A stretch of 64,000 nt of DNA, from NCBI GenBank assembly GCA_035311445.1, contig DATGCX010000031.1, positions 14,538 to 78,537 on the forward strand, given 5' to 3'. The notes below the pieces were generated by a model, which made no database searches, was not told where the DNA came from, and saw nothing but the letters and a program-made list of their open reading frames with translations. Source of the stretch: JAJPKK01 sp035311445. GTDB lineage: Bacteria > Pseudomonadota > Alphaproteobacteria > Rhizobiales > Xanthobacteraceae. Both the position numbers and the translations under genes were made by a program. Of this stretch, positions 7,599 to 14,941 are shown piece after piece. Positions within the stretch are counted from its first letter, which is position 1. Each line of letters opens with the position of its first letter.

Positions 7599-8465
7599 TC
7601 AATGTATCTTCGGGAACAGCCCTTCGGGCCGCACCGCAAGGACGATCAGGAACGCCACATGCCCGGCGAGCGTCTGCCAGCCGGGGTCGATATGGGCGCC
7701 GATGCCCTGGGCAACGCCGAGCAGGATGCCGCCGAGCAGCGTTCCCCACAGGCTCCCGAGGCCGCCCATGATCACGGCCTCGAAACCGAAGATCAGCCGT
7801 GCCGGCCCGATCGCCGGATCGAAATTCGTGCGCACCGCAATCAGCACACCGGCGATCGCCACGATGGCAAGCGACAGGGCCGTGCCGAGCGCGAACACGT
7901 GGCGATTGTCGAGGCCCATGAGCTGCGCTACCGCCTGGTCGTCGGAGGTGGCGCGAAACGCGCGCCCAAGCGCCGTGCGGTAGAACACGAACTGCATGCC
8001 GCCGATCACCGCGACCGCGAGCGTGAACTGCAGAAGCGGCAGTATCCCGATCGAAATGCCCGGAATCACTGAGAGGCTCGCCACCTCGATGGCGCCGGCC
8101 TGAAGCCGGCGGCTGTCCGCTGTGAACAGCTCGAGCAGGCCGTTCTGGATGATTACCGAAAGCCCGAAGGTAACGAGCAGCGATGGCAGGAGATCGTCGC
8201 CGAGCGTGAAGTTGAGCAGGAATCGCTGCAGGACGTAGCCGAGCGCCGCCATCACGGGCACGACGATGATCAGCGCTGCAATTGGATTAAGATCGAGTGT
8301 GGCCGTGATGACGAGCGCTATGTAAGCGGCGAGCACGATGAGATCGCCATGGGCGATGTTGACGAGCCGCATGATGCCGAAAATCAGCGACAGCCCGGCC
8401 GCGAACATCCCGTAGAGCCCGCCGACGAGCGCGCCCTGGACGATGACGTTGATCCACTCGGTCAT
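7599..8465 (-). CDS. livH: branched-chain amino-acid-type ABC transporter permease (LivH-like)
   Basis: A 288-residue permease starting MTEWIN at ATG 8465. The frame continues upstream, but that extension translates the repeat at 8471-8584 and is rejected. It has the LivH signature GLYGMFAAGLSLIFG followed by NIAHGD, and the loop with GRAFRATSDDQAVAQLMG. It partners LivM in the inner membrane. It is separated from livF by the repeat element, which may reduce downstream expression of the permeases or set mRNA stability. Confidence 0.92.
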   Translation of the reverse strand: MTEWINVIVQGALVGGLYGMFAAGLSLIFGIMRLVNIAHGDLIVLAAYIALVITATLDLNPIAALIIVVPVMAALGYVLQRFLLNFTLGDDLLPSLLVTFGLSVIIQNGLLELFTADSRRLQAGAIEVASLSVIPGISIGILPLLQFTLAVAVIGGMQFVFYRTALGRAFRATSDDQAVAQLMGLDNRHVFALGTALSLAIVAIAGVLIAVRTNFDPAIGPARLIFGFEAVIMGGLGSLWGTLLGGILLGVAQGIGAHIDPGWQTLAGHVAFLIVLAVRPEGLFPKIH

Positions 8466-8470
8466 GGGTC

Positions 8471-8584
8471 TTCTCCCTCCCCCCGTGTGGGGGAGGGTCG
8501 GGGTGGGGGGTCGGGAGGTAATGGCGCGGCGGTGCCACACCCATCGACCACCCCCATCCCCTCCCCACAAGGGCGAGGGGAGTC
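8471..8584. repeat. C-run/G-run palindromic intergenic repeat
   Basis: Two arms, each with CTCCCTCCCCC/GGGGGAGGG-type runs, flank a central ATGGCGCGGCGG segment between livF and livH on the same operon strand. Similar elements occur at 23064-23109 and 49505-49616. It has the size and organisation of the REP-like elements scattered through Bradyrhizobium-type genomes. Confidence 0.65.
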
Positions 8585-8620
8585 GCAAGCGACAAACGCG
8601 TTCATGTGCAACAGTGCTCC

Positions 8621-9325
8621 TCACACCCCGAAATACGCCGCCGAGATCGCTTCACGGGTGAGCGCGCCGGCGGCACCGGCGAGGGCGACGCGGCCTTCCT
8701 GCAGGCAATAGACGTGACTGCTGGCGGTGAGCGCCTGCACGATGTCCTGCTCGACAATGACGACCGCCGATCCCTCCCGCACGATCGATGGCAGTCGCGC
8801 ATAGATGTCGCGTACCACGATGGGGGCGAGGCCGAGGCTGATCTCGTCGCACAGGATGAGCCTGGGGTTCGACATCAGGGCACGCCCGATGGCGACCATC
8901 TGCTGTTGGCCACCGGATAGCGCGGTCGAGGGCAAGGCGCACCGCTCCGCCAGCACGGGGAACAACTCATATACGCGGGCAAGATTCCACGGGCCGGGTC
9001 GGCCGAGCTGGCCGCCGATCAAGAGGTTTTCCTCCACCGAAAGCGAAGGAAACAGCCGCCGCCCCTCGGGCACCAGCGCAATGCCGCGTGCTACAGTGCG
9101 ATAGGCGGGCCCGCCGCCGATCGCGACGCCGTCGAAACGGATCGCGTGAGGCGGCGCGCCCATCAGGCCAGCGATGCTCTTGAGGAGAGTGCTCTTGCCG
9201 GCCCCGTTGGCGCCGATCACTGCAACGACCGCGCCGGCTTCGACCCGCAGGGAGACTGCAAACAACGCCTGGAAGTCGGCGTAGAAGGCATCGAGCCCGT
9301 CGATTTCAAGCAGCGCCTCAGACAT
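8621..9325 (-). CDS. livF: ABC transporter ATP-binding protein (LivF-like)
   Basis: A 234-residue ATPase starting MSEALLEID at ATG 9325. Walker A is GANGAGKST, the signature is LSGGQQQM and Walker B is RLILCDEIS, with the LivF-typical GIALVPEGRRLFPSLSV segment before the signature. It energises import together with LivG. It overlaps the livG stop by 8 bp, so the two ATPases are co-translated. Confidence 0.93.
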   Translation of the reverse strand: MSEALLEIDGLDAFYADFQALFAVSLRVEAGAVVAVIGANGAGKSTLLKSIAGLMGAPPHAIRFDGVAIGGGPAYRTVARGIALVPEGRRLFPSLSVEENLLIGGQLGRPGPWNLARVYELFPVLAERCALPSTALSGGQQQMVAIGRALMSNPRLILCDEISLGLAPIVVRDIYARLPSIVREGSAVVIVEQDIVQALTASSHVYCLQEGRVALAGAAGALTREAISAAYFGV

Positions 9326-10046
9326 CGGCCTCAATCCCCAGATAGATTTCGGCGACCTGCGGGCTCTTGATGACGGCGTTGGGCTCGCCCGAGGCGATGA
9401 TGTCGCCGGCATGCAAGACCGCGAGGCGATCGACCACGGCGACGAGCGCATGGACCACATGCTCGATCCAGATGATCGACACGCCGGTCTCCCGCACGTC
9501 CCTGATCAGCGCCACGAGGCCCGCGCATTCGTGCTCGGTGAGCCCGCCGGCGACCTCATCGAGCAGCAGTACCCGCGGTTGCGTCGCCAGTGCCCGCGCG
9601 AGTTCGAGCCGCTTGCGGTCGATGAGGGAAAGTGACCGGGCGAGCCGGTTCGCCTCGGCGGCGAGACCGCAACGACCGAGAATATCGAGGCAGCCGGCGT
9701 AAACGTCATGCTCGCGCTTGTTCCGCCCGAAAGCTGCCGCCACGACCGTGTTCTCAAACACCGTCATGCCGCCGAACGGCTGCGGAATCTGGAACGAGCG
9801 CGCCAGGCCCAGGCGACAGCGCCGCTGCGGCGGCAGTCTCGTGATGTCGGCGCTGGCCAGCAGGACGCGTCCACCGTCCGGCGCAACAGTGCCGGTCGCG
9901 ATGCCGAACAGGGTGGTCTTACCGGCGCCGTTCGGCCCGATGATCCCAAGCGCCTCGCCCTCGGCGAGCGCAAGATCAATGTCCCGCGCGACCACGACGG
10001 CGCCGAACCGTTTGGAGATTTTTTCTAGCGCAAGAATGGGCGACAT
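9318..10046 (-). CDS. livG: ABC transporter ATP-binding protein (LivG-like)
   Basis: A 242-residue ATPase with Walker A GPNGAGKTT, a LivG-type FQIPQPFGGMTVFEN segment and Walker B RVLLLDEVAGGL. The usual LSGGQ signature is weak here: the stretch before Walker B reads LSLIDRKRLELARAL, as in several LivG proteins of this group. It heads the minus-strand operon livG-livF-livH-livM-amidohydrolase and diverges from the FAH-family gene across a 62-bp intergenic region. No periplasmic binding protein gene is present in the window. Confidence 0.92.
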   Translation of the reverse strand: MSPILALEKISKRFGAVVVARDIDLALAEGEALGIIGPNGAGKTTLFGIATGTVAPDGGRVLLASADITRLPPQRRCRLGLARSFQIPQPFGGMTVFENTVVAAAFGRNKREHDVYAGCLDILGRCGLAAEANRLARSLSLIDRKRLELARALATQPRVLLLDEVAGGLTEHECAGLVALIRDVRETGVSIIWIEHVVHALVAVVDRLAVLHAGDIIASGEPNAVIKSPQVAEIYLGIEADV

Positions 10047-10108
10047 GGGTTGACCGGGCCGACGTTGCCGGCTTGATTTAACACATAACCACTCACGGGA
10101 CGTACCTC

Positions 10109-10984
10109 ATGAAAATTGTCGGCTTCACCAAGGACGATGGCCTGCGGATCGGCGTCATCGAGGGTAATGAGGTGGTCGATGTCCAGGCGGTCGATCCGTC
10201 AATGCCGAATGATCTTGGCGCGGTGCTCAGGGAACACAACGGCGATCTCCAGGCGCTTGCTGATATTGCTAACCTTGCGCCGTCGTCGGCTAGGCGGCCA
10301 TTCGCAGGATTGCGGTATGCGCTGCCGGTGGCGCGACCCGGCAAGATCATCTGCCTCGGCCTCAACTACCTGGAGCACGTTAAGGAAGGGCCGAACGCCG
10401 CAAACGTACCCAAATTCCCGACGCTGTTCGCGCGCGGCCTCAATTCCGTGGTGCCGCACGAGTATCCGTTGACTCGCCCGCGCGTCTCCGAAACATTCGA
10501 TTATGAAGCCGAAATGGTGGTCGTGATCGGCAAGCGTGCCAAACATATGGCGCTCGAAAATGCGCTTTCCTGCGTCGCCGGTTTTACGTGTGCGAACGAG
10601 GGCTCGATCCGCGAATTCCAGCGCCACACGACGCAATGGCACATGGGCAAGAACTTCGACAACAGTGGCAGCATCGGGCCGTGGGTCGTCACCGCCGACG
10701 AGTTGCCGCCGGGCGGCAAGGGCCTCAGGATCGAGAGCCGGATCAACGGCAAGGTGATGCAGTCCGACAACACCGCGAACATGATGTTTCCGGTCGCCGA
10801 AACCATCGTCTATGCGACTCAGGGCATCACGCTCGAGCCCGGCGATCTCCTGCTCACGGGCACGCCATCGGGCGTTGGCCATGCCCGCAAGCCGCCAGCC
10901 TGGATGCGGAACGGCGACGTTTGTGAGATCGAGATCGAGGGGATCGGCATCCTGCGCAATCCGGTCGAGGACGAAAAAGCGTGA
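10109..10984 (+). CDS. fumarylacetoacetate hydrolase (FAH)-family protein
   Basis: A 291-residue protein with the FAH-fold signature. It has a GLNYLEHV segment, the metal ligands in FDYEAEMVVVIG, and a TGTPSGVGHA loop followed by a GDVCEIEIEGIG segment. Family enzymes cleave C-C bonds or isomerise/hydrolyse products such as fumarylpyruvate and 2-hydroxyhepta-2,4-diene-dioate. With a gentisate-dioxygenase-like gene 2.3 kb downstream, an acylpyruvase role is a reasonable inference. It is divergent from livG. Confidence 0.88.
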   Translation: MKIVGFTKDDGLRIGVIEGNEVVDVQAVDPSMPNDLGAVLREHNGDLQALADIANLAPSSARRPFAGLRYALPVARPGKIICLGLNYLEHVKEGPNAANVPKFPTLFARGLNSVVPHEYPLTRPRVSETFDYEAEMVVVIGKRAKHMALENALSCVAGFTCANEGSIREFQRHTTQWHMGKNFDNSGSIGPWVVTADELPPGGKGLRIESRINGKVMQSDNTANMMFPVAETIVYATQGITLEPGDLLLTGTPSGVGHARKPPAWMRNGDVCEIEIEGIGILRNPVEDEKA

Positions 10985-11060
10985 TTGGTCTGTGACCGTG
11001 CGAACGAACTGGCGGATTATTTTAGAAGCGATCAGATCGCGGGCTGAGGGCATTAGTAGC

Positions 11061-11498
11061 ATGAAACGCGGGTTATTCAGGCTTTGGGTTGTTTTGTCAG
11101 TTTGCTGGGTCGGAGGTATTACAGCCGTAGGCGTTCCAATGGCCATTCAACAGGTCAAAACAGGAACCTACAAACTGAGCAAAGACAGCACAGCTAAATC
11201 GCCAATATTTGAGCACGCCAACCCGTTTGATAAATATGACGGCGGTTGGATCGAAGTACAAATTCCTGATGGTAGCGAACTTTACCTTTACCAGCCACCC
11301 GCTCTGGACCACTCAGTAGAGCTGCACTTGGAAAACGAACAGCAGTCACTTGTTGATGAATTTAGGCGACAACGTTGGTGGCGGTACTGGGGCTTTGCGT
11401 GGCCGTGGCTTACAGCAACTTTTTTGCCCGTCATCAGCTTGCTTGTTCTAGGCCGTGCCCTGCTGTGGGTGGCTGACGGGTTCAGCAACCCTGCCTGA
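11061..11498 (+). CDS. two-TM protein of unknown function in AT-richer insert
   Basis: A 145-residue protein from ATG 11061. It has an N-terminal membrane segment (about residues 6-28), a soluble loop of about 75 residues facing one side, and a second membrane segment near the C-terminus (WLTATFLPVISLLVLGRALL). No domain is recognised. Base composition is lower in GC than the flanking catabolic genes, as for the next two genes. No close ribosome site of the canonical type is seen. Confidence 0.6.
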   Translation: MKRGLFRLWVVLSVCWVGGITAVGVPMAIQQVKTGTYKLSKDSTAKSPIFEHANPFDKYDGGWIEVQIPDGSELYLYQPPALDHSVELHLENEQQSLVDEFRRQRWWRYWGFAWPWLTATFLPVISLLVLGRALLWVADGFSNPA

Positions 11499-11563
11499 CG
11501 TTGGGGGTAGCCGGGAACCGCTGAGACGTGCTACTATGCCTAGTGAACGCAAACAGGTGCACG

Positions 11564-11839
11564 ATGACTACGCTTAAAGATAAAGAAATCAAAGAGATTG
11601 TGCAGAAGGTTGCGGAGGGCAATCACGTTGATATAGATGAAAAAGACATCTCAACCGCACCTGCCATTGACAGCGCCGGGCCCGATGCAATCGAAGTCAT
11701 TGTTTCAATAGTGCCCTATCAATTCAAAGCCGCGGGCAGCACCTCATCACTGTTTGTTTCTCAGGTTCACCAGCGGTTGGCTGAGGCTGGTGAAGAACGC
11801 ATGCCTATTGTTTGGTTTGGGGAAAAGCGTGCATCCTGA
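11564..11839 (+). CDS. small acidic protein, possible partner/antitoxin of the HEPN gene
   Basis: A 91-residue protein from ATG 11564. It begins with a charged helical stretch, continues with a GPDAIEVIVSIVPY strand-like segment and ends with EAGEERMPIVWFGEK. Its last 11 bp overlap the start of the HEPN-like gene, so the two are probably co-translated in fixed ratio, as in toxin-antitoxin pairs. No nucleotidyltransferase motif is visible, so it is not a standard MNT partner. Confidence 0.6.
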   Translation: MTTLKDKEIKEIVQKVAEGNHVDIDEKDISTAPAIDSAGPDAIEVIVSIVPYQFKAAGSTSSLFVSQVHQRLAEAGEERMPIVWFGEKRAS

Positions 11840-12335
11840 CCCTCAGTGCCTATTTGATCAAGCAGACGCACTGATAGCTGGGCAGCTGAACGAAACCGAC
11901 CTTAGGCGTGCAGTCTCGTCAGCCTATTACGGTGTGTTCCATTGTGTGCTCAGGCATGTGGCAGACACTGTTCTCGGGGCCGGTAATAGGGGCACCAACC
12001 TGTATCGGGCGGTTTACAGCGGTATCGCGCATGAGCAGTTGAGGACCGTTTGTCATAAGCTTGGTGGCCCTAAACCCGACGACAAGATAGTAAAAGGTCA
12101 TGCTCCTAACGGTGGCTTTGGGCAAATCATTATTTTTGCGACGCTGACCTTGAACCTTCAGGACCAGCGCAAGTACGCTGATTATAACCCAGTGCGCCCG
12201 TTTCTAAGCCCTACTGCTGCTGCGGAAGCCGTCACCAATGCACGGGACGCAGTCAAGTACTTTGAGGAGGCAAGGCCCGAGCAGCGCGGGGCTTTTATTG
12301 CGCTGTTAGCCATGAAACTACGAAATGAGAGTTGA
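11829..12335 (+). CDS. HEPN-like helical protein
   Basis: A 168-residue protein starting at GTG 11829, with GGGGAAAA just upstream. The segment LRRAVSSAYYGVFHCVLR matches the AYYAxFH-type helix typical of the HEPN superfamily. HEPN proteins often act as RNases or RNA-binding partners in toxin-antitoxin and defence modules. The catalytic Rx4-6H motif is not clearly present, so RNase activity is uncertain. It ends ahead of hairpins at 12367-12420 and is convergent with the SnoaL-like gene. Confidence 0.65.
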   Translation: MHPDPQCLFDQADALIAGQLNETDLRRAVSSAYYGVFHCVLRHVADTVLGAGNRGTNLYRAVYSGIAHEQLRTVCHKLGGPKPDDKIVKGHAPNGGFGQIIIFATLTLNLQDQRKYADYNPVRPFLSPTAAAEAVTNARDAVKYFEEARPEQRGAFIALLAMKLRNES

Positions 12336-12366
12336 TTGCCGGCCCCGTGGTGCGTTGAAATAAATA

Positions 12367-12420
12367 AGGAGGCCTGAGGCCACCTATCAAGGTCAAGCGA
12401 TTTGAGCCAAAGGTCGCTTG
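12367..12420. terminator. two hairpins at a convergent gene junction
   Basis: An AGGaGGCC-TGA-GGCCaCCT stem with one mismatch lies at 12367-12385. CAAGCGA...TCGCTTG, a perfect 7-bp stem with a 13-base loop, lies at 12394-12420. They sit between the stops of the HEPN-like gene (+) and the SnoaL-like gene (-), where a bidirectional terminator is expected. No long T-run is present. Confidence 0.45.
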
Positions 12421-12457
12421 AAATTGTAGTCGGGATCCACTGTCTCTCGACGCGCCT

Positions 12458-13063
12458 TTAACCCAGCTTCTGCCCCTTAAGCCAGCCTTCGCTGCGGCGA
12501 TACAGCGCCGCCACTTCCGGTCCGTCGAGACCCGGCATGTCGGGCTTCACCTTGTAGCCGATACGGGTCTGCAGGTAGGCAAGGTGGCGGTAGCCCTCGG
12601 GGAATCGAGCGAGCAGGTCCTTGTCCAGATCGAGCCGGGCGGCCGGGTCCACCGGATCGAGGCGGTCTTTTTCGTAGATAGGCTGGCGCAGCACCAGGCC
12701 CCATCGGTCGTAGCGCTTCTCCAGGAAGTCGTAGAAGCGCCCGGTGCAGACCACGTCGCAGACGACATTTTCGACGGTTGCGCGCTGTGAGATCGTCATC
12801 TTGGTCTGGGCGATCGCGCGCACGCCAACAATATCGATCGATGAGCCACCGAGGAAATGCAGGATGCGCACGCCGCGCTCGTAGCCCTCCTGGCTCACCT
12901 TGATGAATTCATCCGCGCTGCCCTGGAACCAGGTCGCCATCATGCGCCCGTCGTCGTGCCACACGGTGCGGAAGCGCTCCCACATGAGGGCGTCGCGCCA
13001 CACCGCCCAGTTTTCGATGAGCTGGCGGATGACGCGGTGGTCTTCGACTTCATTGGCTTTCAT
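12458..13063 (-). CDS. SnoaL-like / NTF2-like fold protein
   Basis: A 201-residue protein from ATG 13063. The opening helix (DHRVIRQLIENWAVWRDALMWERF), an HDDG turn, and alternating strands ending in a long RFYDFLEKRYDRWGL segment fit the cone-shaped SnoaL_4/NTF2 fold. Members include small cyclases, dehydratases and the small subunits of ring-hydroxylating dioxygenases, so the reaction cannot be stated. It is divergent from the gentisate dioxygenase-like gene, suggesting a shared control region at 13064-13239. Confidence 0.75.
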   Translation of the reverse strand: MKANEVEDHRVIRQLIENWAVWRDALMWERFRTVWHDDGRMMATWFQGSADEFIKVSQEGYERGVRILHFLGGSSIDIVGVRAIAQTKMTISQRATVENVVCDVVCTGRFYDFLEKRYDRWGLVLRQPIYEKDRLDPVDPAARLDLDKDLLARFPEGYRHLAYLQTRIGYKVKPDMPGLDGPEVAALYRRSEGWLKGQKLG

Positions 13064-13239
13064 GTGGTCCTCGGGCGGCCCATCAGGGCGATCGGGCAGT
13101 GTCGATGTAGCGAGGCGAATGCCTCGCTGGCAAGCCGCACAACTCTGACGCGCCGTTTTGCGCGCCATCGGGCGCTATTTCGGCATAGGCGTGCAGCCGC
13201 TATATAGAGCGCAAGCGATCCCAAGCCCCGGAGGACCAT

Positions 13240-14307
13240 ATGGCGGCAGCGGAACATGCGGCCGACCCCAAGCACAACGTGCAGGCGGCACGGCAGGCCT
13301 ATTACGACCGCATTTCCAAGTACGACATGGCGCCGCTATGGGAAAAGCTGCGGGACCTGGTTGCCAACGAACCCAGGACCCAATGTGCGCCGGCGATCTG
13401 GCGGTTCCGCGACGTCAAGGCCATGGTGTTGGAGTCCGCGGAGTTGATCTCGGCCAAAGAAGCGGAGCGGCGGGTGCTGGTGCTGGAAAATCCGGCGCTG
13501 CGCGGCCAATCGCGGATCACCCAGACGCTCTATGCGGGGTTGCAGCTCATCATGCCGGGCGAAGTCGCTCCTGCGCATCGCCATACTGCCTCGGCGATCC
13601 GCTTTATCGTCGACGGTGCGGGTGCCTATACCTCGGTCGAGGGCGAGCGCACTTACATGTCGCCGGGTGACTTCGTATTGACCGCCAATTGGGCAACGCA
13701 TGACCACGGCAATACGACCGACCAGCCAATGATCTGGCTCGACGTGCTCGACCTGCCGACCGTCAACTTCTTCGAGACGATGTTCGCCGAACATCTCGAC
13801 GACGAGAGCCAGGTGGTGCGGCATCAGGATGGCGACTCGGTCGCCTTCTTCGCCTCCGGGGTACTGCCCGACGGCGCGCAGGTGGGTGCTCGTGGATGGA
13901 TGAAGCGGAGCCCGATCGTCAACTACACCTATGCGCGTACCCGACCGGTCCTGGAGCGCCTCTACAGGGCGGGCGATGTCGACAAGCGTCACGGCGCTCG
14001 GGTGCGCTACGCCAATCCGGTGACCGGCGGCTGGGTGATGCCCACCATGGGGGCGCAGCTTGCGCTGCTGCCGGCCGGCTTTGCAGGCGACAGCTACCGC
14101 GCGACCGACGGTACCATCTTCGTGTGCGTAGAAGGCGAGGGCGCCACCAGGATCGGCGACAAGGAATTCGCCTGGAGTCCGGGCGATGTCTTCGTCGCGC
14201 CGCCTTGGCAGCACTACGCGCATACGGCCGCGCAGGAATCGGTACTGTTCTCGATCTCCGACCGGCCCGCCCAGGAAGTACTCGGTATCTGGCGCGAGAT
14301 TAATTGA
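13240..14307 (+). CDS. gentisate 1,2-dioxygenase-like bicupin
   Basis: A 355-residue protein with two cupin domains. The first carries the iron ligands H113 and H115 (PAHRHT) and H153/H155 (THDHGN), and the SAIRFIVDG signature of gentisate/1-hydroxy-2-naphthoate dioxygenases. The second cupin ends in WQHYAHT. The enzyme would open the gentisate ring to maleylpyruvate using Fe(II) and O2; salicylate or hydroxynaphthoate are alternative substrates. The start at 13240 has GGAGG upstream. With the FAH-family gene and the ACMSD-family hydrolase it indicates aromatic acid catabolism. Confidence 0.88.
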   Translation: MAAAEHAADPKHNVQAARQAYYDRISKYDMAPLWEKLRDLVANEPRTQCAPAIWRFRDVKAMVLESAELISAKEAERRVLVLENPALRGQSRITQTLYAGLQLIMPGEVAPAHRHTASAIRFIVDGAGAYTSVEGERTYMSPGDFVLTANWATHDHGNTTDQPMIWLDVLDLPTVNFFETMFAEHLDDESQVVRHQDGDSVAFFASGVLPDGAQVGARGWMKRSPIVNYTYARTRPVLERLYRAGDVDKRHGARVRYANPVTGGWVMPTMGAQLALLPAGFAGDSYRATDGTIFVCVEGEGATRIGDKEFAWSPGDVFVAPPWQHYAHTAAQESVLFSISDRPAQEVLGIWREIN

Positions 14308-14317
14308 GCTTTATCCT

Positions 14318-14408
14318 GTAGCCCGCATTGAGCGCAGCGAAATGCGGGGGACGGCCTCTCCAGGCGGCGCGGCCGGTCCCGGATGTCGCTGCGCTCCATC
14401 CGGGCTAC
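14318..14408. repeat. dispersed palindromic repeat with GTAGCCCG/CGGGCTAC ends
   Basis: The element begins GTAGCCCG and ends CGGGCTAC, an exact 8-bp inverted match. Internal blocks ATTGAGCGCAGCGAAATGC and GTCGCTGCGCTCCATCCGG pair with each other. It lies just after the dioxygenase stop and before the convergent YciI-like gene. Related copies are at 1657-1745, 14745-14788 and 23681-23714. Confidence 0.75.
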
Positions 14409-14420
14409 ATGATGCACGCG

Positions 14421-14705
14421 TCACCGCTTCTTATTGTAGTAATGCACGTCCACCGTCTCCCACACGCTGTTGATGTGGTAGGGATCGCTGTCGGTGAACG
14501 CGTCAATGGCGGCACGGTTCTCGGCTTCCAGAATGAACAGGCTCCCCACCGGTGTTTCCCCGTCACCCGCCACCAGGGTGCCGGCTGTCATCACAGAGAC
14601 CCCATGATGGCCGGCCTGGTCGAGATGAATGCGATGGGCGCGGTAGTGCTTCGCGCGGGTTGCAAGCGCGTCCCTTCGGTCGACCGCGTGAATGACGAAG
14701 TGCAC
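14421..14705 (-). CDS. YciI-like protein
   Basis: A 94-residue protein starting at GTG 14705, preceded by GGAGG. It shows the ferredoxin-like YciI pattern: an initial strand, a helix with ALATRAKHYRAHR, a hairpin with AGTLVAGDGETPVGSLFILEA, and DPYHINSVWE near the end. YciI proteins are small enzymes or accessory proteins, often beside dioxygenases and dehydrogenases. It is convergent with the dioxygenase gene and its exact function is unknown. Confidence 0.82.
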   Translation of the reverse strand: MHFVIHAVDRRDALATRAKHYRAHRIHLDQAGHHGVSVMTAGTLVAGDGETPVGSLFILEAENRAAIDAFTDSDPYHINSVWETVDVHYYNKKR

Positions 14706-14744
14706 GGCGTTTTTCCTCCGTTGCGGATCCCACGTCCGCAGTCC

Positions 14745-14788
14745 GTAGCTCGCATTGAGCGTAGCGAAATGCGGGGCGGTCCCGCTAC
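14745..14788. repeat. short copy of the GTAG...CTAC palindromic repeat
   Basis: GTAGCTCGCATTGAGCGTAG opens the element and CCCGCTAC closes it. It matches the left half of the 14318-14408 element in the ATTGAGCG(C/T)AGCGAAATGCGGGG core. It lies in the divergent region between the YciI-like and LVIVD-repeat genes. Confidence 0.6.
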
Positions 14789-14941
14789 AGGCTTCAGCGT
14801 TCGCGCAAGCCGACCTTAGCCCTTTGCGGGCCGCATTGCATGGCGGCCCCCTTTCCGCCTCCCCGCCGTTCTGCGTTGTGTTAAGCTGTCCCGCGAGTGC
14901 GGACTTCGTAAGCAGAGCCGCATTACAGGGAGGTTTTGGCT

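Noticed and set aside
8466..8624. N-terminal extension of the LivH frame
   Set aside because: It translates an intergenic palindromic repeat and the LivH family start is at 8465.
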